From positions 1 to 16,081 of the forward strand of contig USHH01000027.1 in the NCBI GenBank assembly GCA_900554345.1: a stretch of 16,081 nucleotides of DNA. The letters are read 5' to 3'. The translations under genes and the position numbers were made by a program. This document shows, piece by piece, positions 8,248 to 15,385 of this stretch. The notes beneath the pieces were generated by a model that was given only the letters and a program-made list of their open reading frames with translations, had not been told where the DNA came from and did no database searches. The first letter of the stretch is position 1; each line of letters begins with the position of its first letter. Origin of the DNA: an uncultured Bacteroidales bacterium. Its GTDB lineage: Bacteria; Bacteroidota; Bacteroidia; Bacteroidales; Muribaculaceae.

Positions 8248-10539
8248 TTACAGTGCTGTTCCTTTGTTCGACGAGCCGGTGTCGGCCTTGTCGTCGTTGT
8301 CGATGGAGGTGTTTGTCTTCTTCACGTCGGTCTTGGCGTTGCCGAAGTTCCATGTCAGGCTTACGCCTATCCTCCAGCTTTTATTGTGTGATCTGGTGGT
8401 GGTCTTCATGTTTTCGGTGGCCACTACGTTCTTGAATCCCTTGGTGCTCTGCAGGAAATCGCCGGCGTTGAGCGAGATGCGCAGCGCGTCGTTTTTGAGG
8501 AAGCTGCGGCTCAGGCCTATGCCGTAGTAATACCAGCCGTAGAATGTGCTCTGCAGTCCGTATTCGCGCGTGTTCTGGCCGCCGTAGGCCGAGAGCGAGA
8601 TGTTTCCGGGGAGCTTGTAGTCGGCGCTCACGCCGTAGTTGAGTGTCCAGCCGTGGTTGCTGTAATCGGGGTTGTGCGATTTCAGGCTCACGTATGCGAG
8701 GCGCCCGTTGAGGTTGACTCTCAGGTTGGGCACTCCGCTCCATGTCAGGAAGCCGGTGAGGGCGGCGCTCTCGTTGTGGCCGATGTTGGCGTAGGTGTCG
8801 TAGATTGTCATCCCGTCCATGTAGGAGTAGGATGATATGGCGTTGTTGATGCGGGTGTACTCGATTCCGACGTTGCCGCCGATGGCGCCGGCGAAGTGGG
8901 TGTAGGTCAGGCTCACCTTGTGGCTCTTCTCGCTGTCGAGGTCTGGATTACCCATGCGGATCGAGTTGGCTTCCAGCCGGGTCTCGAAGGGATTGGTCTG
9001 CTCGATGGTCGGGCGTGAGATTCTCATGAGGTAGGCCAGACGCAGGTTCTGCATAGGCGAGAAGGAATATGTCAGCGACACGTTGGGCACCAGATCGTTG
9101 AGGTGTGTGGTGTAGTCGGGCATGGTGCCTTTCCTGAACTCCGTGCCCATTCTGGTGTGCTCGTAGCGTGCTCCGGCTTTTGTCGACCATGCTCCGAAGA
9201 CTCCTGTATAGGAGGCGTAGCCCGCGTAGATGTCCTGGAACTGGAGCATGGAGGTGAGGCTTCCGGGGTCTACTGTCAGGTTGTCGTAGGTGTCGCCGCG
9301 CAGTATGCTGCCGTCGGCGGTGTTGTGGCGCCAGAGTGTCTTCGCGCCGGCCTCGATGGTGTGCTTCCCTTCGGCGAGGGGGTTGGCGTAGTCGAGCTGC
9401 ACGGTGTGCTCGCGGGTGTAGTTGTTATTGCGGCTCCTTTCGAGGCGGGAGGCGAGGTTCATGTTCTCGATGTCGAAGTAGTCGTAGTTGAGCTTCATGT
9501 CGTTGTTGCCGAAGTTGAAGAGATAGGAGAGTATGAGGTTGTGGCCCTGCTTCCCGAAGGTGTGCTGGTAGGAGGCGTTGGTGGTCACGCTTCCGTTGAT
9601 CATCTTCACTCCGATTCTGCGGCTGTAGCCCCATGCTTTGGCGCCGTCGGGCTGATACATGTCCATGCGGGCCAGCAGCGGATGCTTGTCTCTGGCGTTC
9701 ACCATGTTGCCGTTGACAGAGATGGAAAAGAGGTTGCTTTCGTCCGGCTCCCACGACATGGCGCCGGCTCCGCTGAGGAAGTCGAAGTTGATTTTCTGGT
9801 CGAAGTTCTCCACCTGCCTCATGCCGTTGTTGTCGCCGAAGTATTCCGTGGTGATGTTGGCTGAGTTGTCCTGGGAGGTGAAGAGTGATTTATAGTAGTT
9901 GACGCTCAGGTTTGCGTTGACTCTGTTTTTCTTCATTCCGCCGAATAGGGTGGCGCCCGACTCGCGGTTGCTCAGCGAGGCGGTGATGGAGCCGGAATAT
10001 CCGTCGTCGGTGCGCTTGCGCTCGGTGATGAGGTTGAGGATGCCGCCTGTGCCCTCGGCGTCATATTTGGCGTCGGGCTCGGTGATCACCTCCACCTTGG
10101 CCACTGCCTCCGCGGGCATTGATTTGAGTATGCGCTGGTAGTTGGCGCTCATGAAGGGCTCCTCCTTGCCGTTGACGTAGATCTTGAAGTTGCTCTGGCC
10201 GTTGATGCGTATGTTGTCCTCACCGTCGACCGACACCATCGGCACCTTGCGGAGCATGTCGAGCACGGTACTTCCTTTCGATGAGTCGTCCTCATCCACG
10301 TTGTAGGTGAGCTTGGCGCCGTCGCTCTGTATCACGGGGCGCTTGGCGGTCACCACCACCTCGTCGAGGTCCTCGTAGGTGTTGTATGCTGTGGTGTCGG
10401 CTTCGTTGGTGGCCGGCGTCTGTGTGGTGGTTTTCAGCTTGGGGGCCTGCCCCTGCGAGGTGGTCTGTGCCTGGGCGGAGGGGATGTTGCCGAGCATCAT
10501 TATGAAGGCTAATGCCTTGAGGTTTCTGTCGTGTTTCAT
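8248..10539 (-). CDS. Outer-membrane beta-barrel protein, TonB-receptor-like, first gene of the padR–pspC operon
   Basis: Outer-membrane protein of 763 residues. A signal peptide occupies about 1-24 (cleavage after SAQA), then a polar Thr/Gln/Ala-rich linker of some 30 residues. The TonB-box-like EVVVTAKRP is at 60-68, and a plug-like domain follows to about 176 (TVLDMLRKVPMVSVDG, INGQSNFKIYVNGKE, AEGTGGILNLI). The rest is a string of amphipathic strands with many aromatic residues, fitting the outer-membrane beta-barrel family (PF14905 type). The N-terminal carboxypeptidase-regulatory-like domain common in Bacteroidota relatives is absent. After the last clear strand (SLTWNFGN) there is a polar tail of about 30 residues. 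No SusD-like partner is adjacent, so a glycan-import locus is not indicated. The ligand is unknown. It is co-transcribed with padR and pspC by spacing. Confidence 0.9.
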   Translation of the reverse strand: MKHDRNLKALAFIMMLGNIPSAQAQTTSQGQAPKLKTTTQTPATNEADTTAYNTYEDLDEVVVTAKRPVIQSDGAKLTYNVDEDDSSKGSTVLDMLRKVPMVSVDGEDNIRINGQSNFKIYVNGKEEPFMSANYQRILKSMPAEAVAKVEVITEPDAKYDAEGTGGILNLITERKRTDDGYSGSITASLSNRESGATLFGGMKKNRVNANLSVNYYKSLFTSQDNSANITTEYFGDNNGMRQVENFDQKINFDFLSGAGAMSWEPDESNLFSISVNGNMVNARDKHPLLARMDMYQPDGAKAWGYSRRIGVKMINGSVTTNASYQHTFGKQGHNLILSYLFNFGNNDMKLNYDYFDIENMNLASRLERSRNNNYTREHTVQLDYANPLAEGKHTIEAGAKTLWRHNTADGSILRGDTYDNLTVDPGSLTSMLQFQDIYAGYASYTGVFGAWSTKAGARYEHTRMGTEFRKGTMPDYTTHLNDLVPNVSLTYSFSPMQNLRLAYLMRISRPTIEQTNPFETRLEANSIRMGNPDLDSEKSHKVSLTYTHFAGAIGGNVGIEYTRINNAISSYSYMDGMTIYDTYANIGHNESAALTGFLTWSGVPNLRVNLNGRLAYVSLKSHNPDYSNHGWTLNYGVSADYKLPGNISLSAYGGQNTREYGLQSTFYGWYYYGIGLSRSFLKNDALRISLNAGDFLQSTKGFKNVVATENMKTTTRSHNKSWRIGVSLTWNFGNAKTDVKKTNTSIDNDDKADTGSSNKGTAL

Positions 10540-10569
10540 TTTTATCTTGTTTTAATCAGATATGTTTCC

Positions 10570-10616
10570 GGCCCGTTCGGCATTCGAGCATGCGTTTTTA
10601 TGCCTTTACGTGGGCC
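10570..10616 (-). promoter_or_regulatory. Nested stem in the 5' leader of the barrel–padR–pspC mRNA
   Basis: Between the predicted transcription start (near 10630) and the ATG at 10539, the leader of about 90 nt can fold into two nested stems. The outer is GGCCC/GGGCC (10612-10616 with 10570-10574) and the inner GGCAT/ATGCC (10600-10604 with 10579-10583). I recognise no known riboswitch. It may be chance or a post-transcriptional control element. Confidence 0.3.
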
Positions 10617-10636
10617 ACCGGTTGTGAATCACGGTG

Positions 10637-10668
10637 CAAAGTTAATGTAAATTTTAGTACTATGCAAT
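10637..10668 (-). promoter_or_regulatory. Bacteroides-type promoter of the barrel–padR–pspC operon
   Basis: On the minus strand TAACTTTG (-7) lies at 10637-10644, an exact TAnnTTTG match. With a 20-bp spacer there is ATTG at 10665-10668 in the -33 position, one base from TTTG. The -33 box and most of the spacer lie within the palindrome at 10651-10683, so a protein bound there would block RNA polymerase. Transcription should start about 10630, some 90 nt before the ATG. Confidence 0.65.
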
Positions 10669-10683
10669 ACATAGTAGTAAAAT
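10651..10683 (-). promoter_or_regulatory. 33-bp palindrome, probable PadR operator
   Basis: Plus strand arms ATTTTAGTACTATG (10651-10664) and CATAGTAGTAAAAT (10670-10683) are inverted repeats matching at 13 of 14 positions around a 5-nt centre, CAATA. The inner TACTATG/CATAGTA half-sites resemble the TATG...CATA type of dyad bound by PadR-family dimers. It overlaps the -33 box and spacer of the promoter of an operon that encodes a PadR protein. Two further TTTAGTACT-like copies occur nearby: one within the left arm, and one at 10704-10712. Confidence 0.7.
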
Positions 10684-10726
10684 ATTTTGGAACTACATAT
10701 GTCTTTAGTACTCGGGTATAATGCGG

Positions 10727-10758
10727 CAGGAGGTTCCGCGATTAGGCGAAACCTCCTG
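10727..10758 (-). terminator. Strong hairpin downstream of the methyltransferase/secreted-protein pair
   Basis: Arms CAGGAGGTTCCGC (10727-10739) and GCGAAACCTCCTG (10746-10758) with a 6-nt loop form a 13-bp stem. The single non-complementary position is C-A on the plus strand but G-U in RNA made from the minus strand, so the stem is complete only in minus-strand transcripts. It lies 35 bp past the stop of the secreted-protein gene. No T tract follows, so termination strength is uncertain; it may instead protect the 3' end. Confidence 0.55.
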
Positions 10759-10792
10759 TGGAATGTTGTAATATGTCTGTGGCTCAGTGATT

Positions 10793-11413
10793 TTATTTGG
10801 CGGTAATCTTCGGGAGAATCCGTTTCAGAAACACTGGCGTGGCGATGATGCGGTAGTGCAGGCGGTAATTGTCGTTGAATCGCTCGCTGTGGTGCATGGC
10901 ATAATCGCCGCTCTTAAGTCTCTCCGATATCATGGTCCGGTCGCTTTCCTCATCAGGGAAGGTGAGGCCCGTCTCTTTGATCATGTTCTCTATTTCGCTC
11001 CATTCCTCCGGCCACGAGGCGCTTGATGTGTCTTCTTTACCGGCCACACTCTCGACGAAAGCGTCGAAAAACTCGTTTTCGGTGATTTTTCCCTCCACTA
11101 TGGCCGAAAGGTTCACTCTCATATAGTTCCCTTCGGCGCCGGTGGGTTCATAAAGGGGGCCGTCGTAGCTGCCGGTTTCAAGTAGCTCCTGACGGAGATA
11201 CTTGCGCGCGGCCGCTGTGTCGCCGAGCAGATGGCCAGGACCGAAACGGTCCTGGAAGAAATTCTTGTAGACGTCGGCGAGCTGTGATTCAGGATACCGC
11301 CCCATCTGGGTGAGCAGGGCTTGGCGTATGGCCTCACGGGGAGCGGCGGCGCAGGTCAGCGGGACGAGGCAAAGCAGCGCGGCGATGGCGAGGGATATTG
11401 TGAGATGTCTCAT
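10793..11413 (-). CDS. Secreted protein of unknown function, Bacteroidota-conserved type
   Basis: Protein of 206 residues with a signal peptide at about 1-24 (MRHLTISLAIAALLCLVPLTCAAA), so it is exported to the periplasm. The Cys at 21 is preceded by Thr, which does not make a convincing lipobox. I cannot assign a domain name. Notable stretches are YPESQLADVYKNFFQDRFGPGHLL near the N-terminus, YEPTGAEGNYMRVNLS in the middle, EFFDAFVESV, and YAMHHSERFN...HYRI near the C-terminus. The two His of MHHSE and the conserved acidic and aromatic residues might form a binding site, but that is speculation. Similar proteins exist in Bacteroides as far as I recall. Its ATG overlaps the stop of the methyltransferase gene (ATGA), so the two are probably translated together. 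Confidence 0.85.
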   Translation of the reverse strand: MRHLTISLAIAALLCLVPLTCAAAPREAIRQALLTQMGRYPESQLADVYKNFFQDRFGPGHLLGDTAAARKYLRQELLETGSYDGPLYEPTGAEGNYMRVNLSAIVEGKITENEFFDAFVESVAGKEDTSSASWPEEWSEIENMIKETGLTFPDEESDRTMISERLKSGDYAMHHSERFNDNYRLHYRIIATPVFLKRILPKITAK

Positions 11414-12027
11414 GCGGATGTCTTTTTCGTTGAGTGGCGTTTTGCGGTCAGTTCTATTATATAGGCGTCGTGGGTGGATTCTATTGTGCGGGCGTCGAAG
11501 CCCTCGCTCCTCAGCCTCTGTGTCAGCTCGTTGGCCGGAGGCAGGGGAGAGCTGTTGACGTGGCGCCCTGAGTGGATGGTGTTGATGAAGGTCTCGTCGG
11601 TGGGGAATGCGATGATGATTTTCCCGTCGGGTTTCAGGTTGCGTCCCATGAGCTTTCCGAGGGTCCTGGCCGGATGATGGAGATGGGGATACACGCTGTA
11701 GAGCAGTATGTGGTCGTAGTGCCCGTCGATGTCGTCGTGCTCGAAGTCACATTTCACGAAGCATACCTGCGGCAGTCGGCCGTATTTCCTGCGGGCCACA
11801 TCGAGCATCCCATCCGAGAAATCGACCGCCGTGATGCGTCCATCCTCTCCCGTGCGGCTGCATAGGTAGGGAAGCAGCACGCCGGTGCCGGTGCCCAGGT
11901 CGAGCACGCTCTGGCTGTCGGTTATGTCGAGCCTGTCAAGGATATAGTTGATTTTCGCGGGAGTCGAGAGGATCTCCATATTGTCCCAGAAAGGGGCGAT
12001 GGAGTTGAAGAAGTCGATGTCGTGCAT
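11410..12027 (-). CDS. Class I SAM-dependent methyltransferase
   Basis: Cytosolic methyltransferase of 205 residues with a Rossmann fold. Motif I is VLDLGTGTGVLLPYL (41-55), the acidic SAM-ribose ligand is Asp69 in AVDFSDGML, motif II is VCFVKCDFEH (88-97), and the post-motif is LKPDGKIIIAFP (131-142). The N-terminus FFNSIAPFWDNMEILSTPAKI is like that of ubiquinone/menaquinone-type and small-molecule methyltransferases, but the length and C-terminal part do not match MenG/UbiE, so the substrate is unknown. It is followed by a secreted protein gene with a 4-bp ATGA overlap and faces the MFS transporter gene across a 113-bp divergent gap. The ATG at 12025-12027 is the first Met before the conserved FNSIAP segment. 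No clear promoter is seen. Confidence 0.92.
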   Translation of the reverse strand: MHDIDFFNSIAPFWDNMEILSTPAKINYILDRLDITDSQSVLDLGTGTGVLLPYLCSRTGEDGRITAVDFSDGMLDVARRKYGRLPQVCFVKCDFEHDDIDGHYDHILLYSVYPHLHHPARTLGKLMGRNLKPDGKIIIAFPTDETFINTIHSGRHVNSSPLPPANELTQRLRSEGFDARTIESTHDAYIIELTAKRHSTKKTSA

Positions 12028-12140
12028 GTTCTGGTCACTGAATTATTTTGGCTTCCTATATAACAATTAAACATTATTTCCGGTTTATTATTATGCATTT
12101 CACCCTTTAGTTTCATTGCATAGGTTGACGCTTTTTTAAT
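12028..12140. promoter_or_regulatory. Divergent intergenic region, methyltransferase and MFS genes
   Basis: AT-rich 113-bp gap that must hold both start regions. For the plus-strand MFS gene, TTTA (12084-12087), N20 and TAGTTTCA (12108-12115) is a degenerate match to the Bacteroides promoter. For the minus-strand gene no good match was found. The 6-bp arms TATGCA/TGCATA (12092-12097 and 12117-12122) flank the plus-strand -7 candidate, but they are short. Confidence 0.3.
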
Positions 12141-13481
12141 ATGGACAATATAAAGACACGTCTGTCGCTTCTTTATTTCCTGCAGTTTGCGGTATGGGGA
12201 TCCTATCTGGGATGTCTCGGCCAGTTTCTCGGGCGCGTGGGTCTCGGCAGAGACATATCATGGTTTTATGCCGCAGCGGGCCTTGTCTCCCTCTTCATGC
12301 CGGTGACGATGGGATGGGTGGCCGACAGGCGCGTGGCTCCCTCGCGTCTTCTTTCCCTTTGCCATCTGCTTGCTGCTCTGGGCATGTCAGGCGCTTGGCT
12401 CTATGCCGACATGGCTGATGAGGTCCGATTCTGGCCCCTGTTCTTGCTCTACATGCTCTTCCTCGTGTTTTATATGCCCACGATCGCCCTCTCCAACACC
12501 GTCTCGTTCGCGATACTGAAAAACACCGGGCGCGATATGATGGCCGATTTCCCGGCGGTGCGCCTTTTCGGCACCGTCGGATTCGTGGCGGCGATGTGGC
12601 TCGTCAACTCGCTTTATTATTACGACGGTCACATAGGGTTCACTCTGTCGGATGCGTCACCACAAGGGATGGCCCGTTTTCAGTTCACCCGCGGTATGCT
12701 CCTTACTGCTGCGGTCTTTGGAGTGGCAACTTCGCTCTATTCACTCTCCCTTCCGGCTTTTCGGCCGCCACGCGCATCTGTCGCTAAGGCTCCGTCGGGT
12801 TGGTCGGCATTGGTCGGTCTGGCCGATTTCCGTCTGTTCTCCCATAAGGGTATAAGGGTGTTCCTCTGTTTTGCGGTGCTGGCAGGCGTGTGCGTTCAGG
12901 TCACCAACGGCTATGCCACTCCTTTCATATCCCACTTCAACGCGCTTTCGGAGTTTGCCGGTTCGCTGGCCGCCGGCAATGCCACGATGCTCTTCTCACT
13001 CTCCAATATCTCGGAGGCATTCTGCATCCTGCTGCTTCCCTGTTTCATGCGGCGTTTCGGCTTCCGGGCTACGGTGACCGTGGCCCTCGTGGCCTGGAGC
13101 CTGAGGTTCGGCCTTTTCGCTTTCGGCGACACGGGCTCCCGTCTCTGGATGCTCGTGCTCTCGATGCTGGTCTACGGCATAGCTTTCAATTTCCTCAGCA
13201 TCGCGGGCGCCATGTATATGGAACGGAACGCTCCGGAGAGTGCCCGCGGTCGTGCCCAGGGTGTGCTGATGATGATGAGCAGCGGTCTGGGCGCCACGCT
13301 CGGCATGATTGCGGCCGGGGGCCTTGTCAATCATTTCTGCCGTTGGGAGATGGTGGAGGGCACGCGTTATTTCATGGGCGACTGGCAGTCGTTCTGGCTC
13401 GTTCTCGCGGTTTATGCCCTCGTGCTTGCGGTAGCTTTCCGCATGGTGTTTCCATCTGACCGGCAATGCCTCCGGAGCTGA
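12141..13481 (+). CDS. MFS nucleoside permease, NupG/NHS-like
   Basis: Twelve-segment membrane transporter of 446 residues. The N-terminus LSLLYFLQFAVWGSYLGCLGQFL matches the nucleoside:H+ symporter group (NupG, XapB) in which FLQFF.WG opens helix 1. Other landmarks are VTMGWVADRRVAPSRLL (loop 2-3), LSNTVSFAIL (helix 4), FPAVRLFGTVGF (helix 5 start), and ERNAPESARGRAQGVLMMMSSGLG in the C-terminal half. The family imports purine and pyrimidine nucleosides by proton symport across the inner membrane. No nucleoside hydrolase or phosphorylase gene is next to it, so the exact substrate is unproven. It stands alone on the plus strand between the divergent methyltransferase gene and lepA, and a small hairpin follows its stop. 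Start at ATG 12141, right before the conserved helix 1. Confidence 0.87.
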   Translation: MDNIKTRLSLLYFLQFAVWGSYLGCLGQFLGRVGLGRDISWFYAAAGLVSLFMPVTMGWVADRRVAPSRLLSLCHLLAALGMSGAWLYADMADEVRFWPLFLLYMLFLVFYMPTIALSNTVSFAILKNTGRDMMADFPAVRLFGTVGFVAAMWLVNSLYYYDGHIGFTLSDASPQGMARFQFTRGMLLTAAVFGVATSLYSLSLPAFRPPRASVAKAPSGWSALVGLADFRLFSHKGIRVFLCFAVLAGVCVQVTNGYATPFISHFNALSEFAGSLAAGNATMLFSLSNISEAFCILLLPCFMRRFGFRATVTVALVAWSLRFGLFAFGDTGSRLWMLVLSMLVYGIAFNFLSIAGAMYMERNAPESARGRAQGVLMMMSSGLGATLGMIAAGGLVNHFCRWEMVEGTRYFMGDWQSFWLVLAVYALVLAVAFRMVFPSDRQCLRS

Positions 13482-13486
13482 CTGCG

Positions 13487-13512
13487 GGGAGCGGAATAAG
13501 CTCCCGATTTTG
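13487..13512 (+). terminator. Small terminator-like hairpin after the MFS gene
   Basis: GGGAGC (13487-13492) and GCTCCC (13500-13505) form a 6-bp GC-rich stem with a 7-nt loop, followed by GATTTTG. It begins 5 bp after the MFS stop codon. The short T run also contains the TTTG that I assign to the lepA promoter, so terminator and promoter appear to be interlocked. Confidence 0.5.
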
Positions 13513-13539
13513 CCGTTTCGCCCTATTTTGTTAATTTTG
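13509..13539 (+). promoter_or_regulatory. Bacteroides-type promoter of lepA
   Basis: TTTG (13509-13512), a 19-bp spacer and TAATTTTG (13532-13539) match the consensus TTTG-N19-21-TAnnTTTG exactly. The predicted start is near 13546, leaving a leader of about 27 nt before the lepA ATG at 13573. The 14 bases TTAATTTTGCAGAG are identical to those at the DUF2975 promoter. Confidence 0.72.
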
Positions 13540-13572
13540 CAGAGGCAATGCCATCATTGTTGAGTTCAAAGA

Positions 13573-15360
13573 ATGAAGAATATACGTAATTTCTGTATTA
13601 TAGCACATATCGACCACGGTAAGTCGACACTCGCCGACCGTCTTCTCGAGCGCACCAAGACTGTGGCCGAGAAAGATATGGAGGCCCAGGTGCTCGACGA
13701 CATGGATCTGGAGCGCGAACGCGGCATCACGATCAAGAGCCACGCCATCCAGATGGACTACGGGCAGGACGGGGAGCACTATTTCCTCAACCTCATCGAC
13801 ACTCCGGGACACGTCGACTTCTCTTATGAGGTGTCACGCTCCATCGCCGCCTGCGAGGGGGCGCTCCTGATCGTAGATGCCTCGCAGGGCATCCAGGCAC
13901 AGACCATCTCCAACCTCTATATGGCCATCGACAACGACTTGGAGATCATTCCGGTCGTGAATAAATGCGACCTCGACAGCGCCAAGCCCGACGAGGTGGA
14001 AGACCAGATCGTCGAGCTCCTCGGATGCGACCGCGGCGACATCATACGCGCCAGCGGAAAGACGGGCATGGGTGTCGACGACATCCTGCGGGCCATCGTG
14101 GAGAAGGTGCCGGCGCCAAAGGGCGACCCCAAGGCTCCTCTCCAGGCTCTGATTTTCGACTCCGTGTTCAATCCTTTCCGGGGTATCATAGCGTATTTCA
14201 AGATCGTCAACGGCACTCTGAAGACCGATGATTTCGTGAAGTTCGTCTCCACGGGTAAGGAATATCATGCCGACGAGGTGGGGGTGCTCAAGCTCGACCT
14301 CTCTCCACGCAAGGAGATCTCGGCCGGCAATGTGGGTTATATCATTTCCGGCATCAAGACATCGCGTGAGGTGCGCGTCGGCGACACCATCACCCATGTG
14401 GCGCAGCCCTGCGAGAAAGCCATCGAGGGATTCGAGGAGGTGAAGCCGATGGTCTTTGCAGGCGTCTATCCCATCGAGACGGAGGATTTCGAGAACCTCC
14501 GTTCATCGCTCGAGAAGCTCCAGCTCAACGACGCCTCGCTCACTTTCCAGCCGGAGTCGTCGGCTGCGCTCGGTTTCGGCTTCCGCTGCGGATTCCTCGG
14601 GCTGCTCCACATGGAGATCGTGCAGGAGAGGCTCGGCAGGGAGTTCGATATGGACGTCATCACCACGGTGCCCAATGTTTCGTATATCGTCTACGACAAG
14701 AAAGGCAACAAGACGGAGGTTCACAATCCTTCCGGTCTGCCCGACCCGACATTAATCGACCATATCGAGGAGCCTTATATCCGCGCCACGATCATAACGG
14801 TGGCCGACTATATAGGACCGATCATGACGCTCTGCCTCGGCAAGAGGGGAGAGCTTGTGAAGCAGGAGTATATCTCCGGCAACCGCATGGAGCTCACGTT
14901 CGACATGCCTCTCGGTGAGATCGTGATCGATTTCTACGACAAGCTCAAGAGCATATCCAAGGGTTACGCATCGTTTGATTATCATCTCCATGATTTCCGC
15001 GACTCAAAGCTCGTGAAGCTCGACATTCTGCTCAACGGCGAGAGCGTCGATGCCCTGTCTACGCTGACCCATGTCGACAATGCCGCCCGTTTCGGACGCC
15101 GCATGTGCGAGAAGCTCAAGGAACTGATTCCGCGCCAGCAGTTCGACATCGCGATCCAGGCTGCCATCGGTGGCAAGATCATCGCGCGCGAGACGATCAA
15201 GGCTGTGCGCAAGGATGTGACGGCGAAGTGTTACGGCGGTGACATCTCGCGAAAGCGCAAGCTGCTCGAAAAGCAGAAAGCCGGCAAGAAGAGGATGAAG
15301 CAGATCGGCTCCGTCGAGGTGCCCCAGAAGGCCTTCCTCGCCGTCCTCAAGCTCGACTGA
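13573..15360 (+). CDS. lepA: Elongation factor 4, back-translocating ribosomal GTPase LepA
   Basis: Translational GTPase of 595 residues, the normal LepA length. It acts on stalled or mistranslocated ribosomes and in ribosome assembly. The G domain shows AHIDHGKST (11-19), RGITIKS (switch I, from 50), DTPGHVDF (76-83) and NKCD (130-133), followed by ASGKTGMG. The protein has domains II and III and then the LepA-specific C-terminal domain, with the basic ending GGDISRKRKLLEKQKAGKKRMKQIGSVEVPQKAFLAVL. The latter separates it from EF-G, BipA and TetM. It has its own promoter just upstream and converges on the beta-barrel gene at the right edge. The ATG at 13573 begins the conserved MKNIRNFCIIAHIDH. 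Confidence 0.98.
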   Translation: MKNIRNFCIIAHIDHGKSTLADRLLERTKTVAEKDMEAQVLDDMDLERERGITIKSHAIQMDYGQDGEHYFLNLIDTPGHVDFSYEVSRSIAACEGALLIVDASQGIQAQTISNLYMAIDNDLEIIPVVNKCDLDSAKPDEVEDQIVELLGCDRGDIIRASGKTGMGVDDILRAIVEKVPAPKGDPKAPLQALIFDSVFNPFRGIIAYFKIVNGTLKTDDFVKFVSTGKEYHADEVGVLKLDLSPRKEISAGNVGYIISGIKTSREVRVGDTITHVAQPCEKAIEGFEEVKPMVFAGVYPIETEDFENLRSSLEKLQLNDASLTFQPESSAALGFGFRCGFLGLLHMEIVQERLGREFDMDVITTVPNVSYIVYDKKGNKTEVHNPSGLPDPTLIDHIEEPYIRATIITVADYIGPIMTLCLGKRGELVKQEYISGNRMELTFDMPLGEIVIDFYDKLKSISKGYASFDYHLHDFRDSKLVKLDILLNGESVDALSTLTHVDNAARFGRRMCEKLKELIPRQQFDIAIQAAIGGKIIARETIKAVRKDVTAKCYGGDISRKRKLLEKQKAGKKRMKQIGSVEVPQKAFLAVLKLD

Positions 15361-15385
15361 CAATACAGACTCATGAAGGTTTAGA

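Noticed and set aside
11922..12116. Small 64-residue open frame overlapping the methyltransferase start
   Set aside because: Out of frame with the clear methyltransferase; its second half becomes Thr/Ser-rich nonsense within the real gene.
12115..12123. ATTGCATAG, also found inside the PadR palindrome
   Set aside because: Only one half-site, no dyad partner, and 9 bases is too short to call a second operator.
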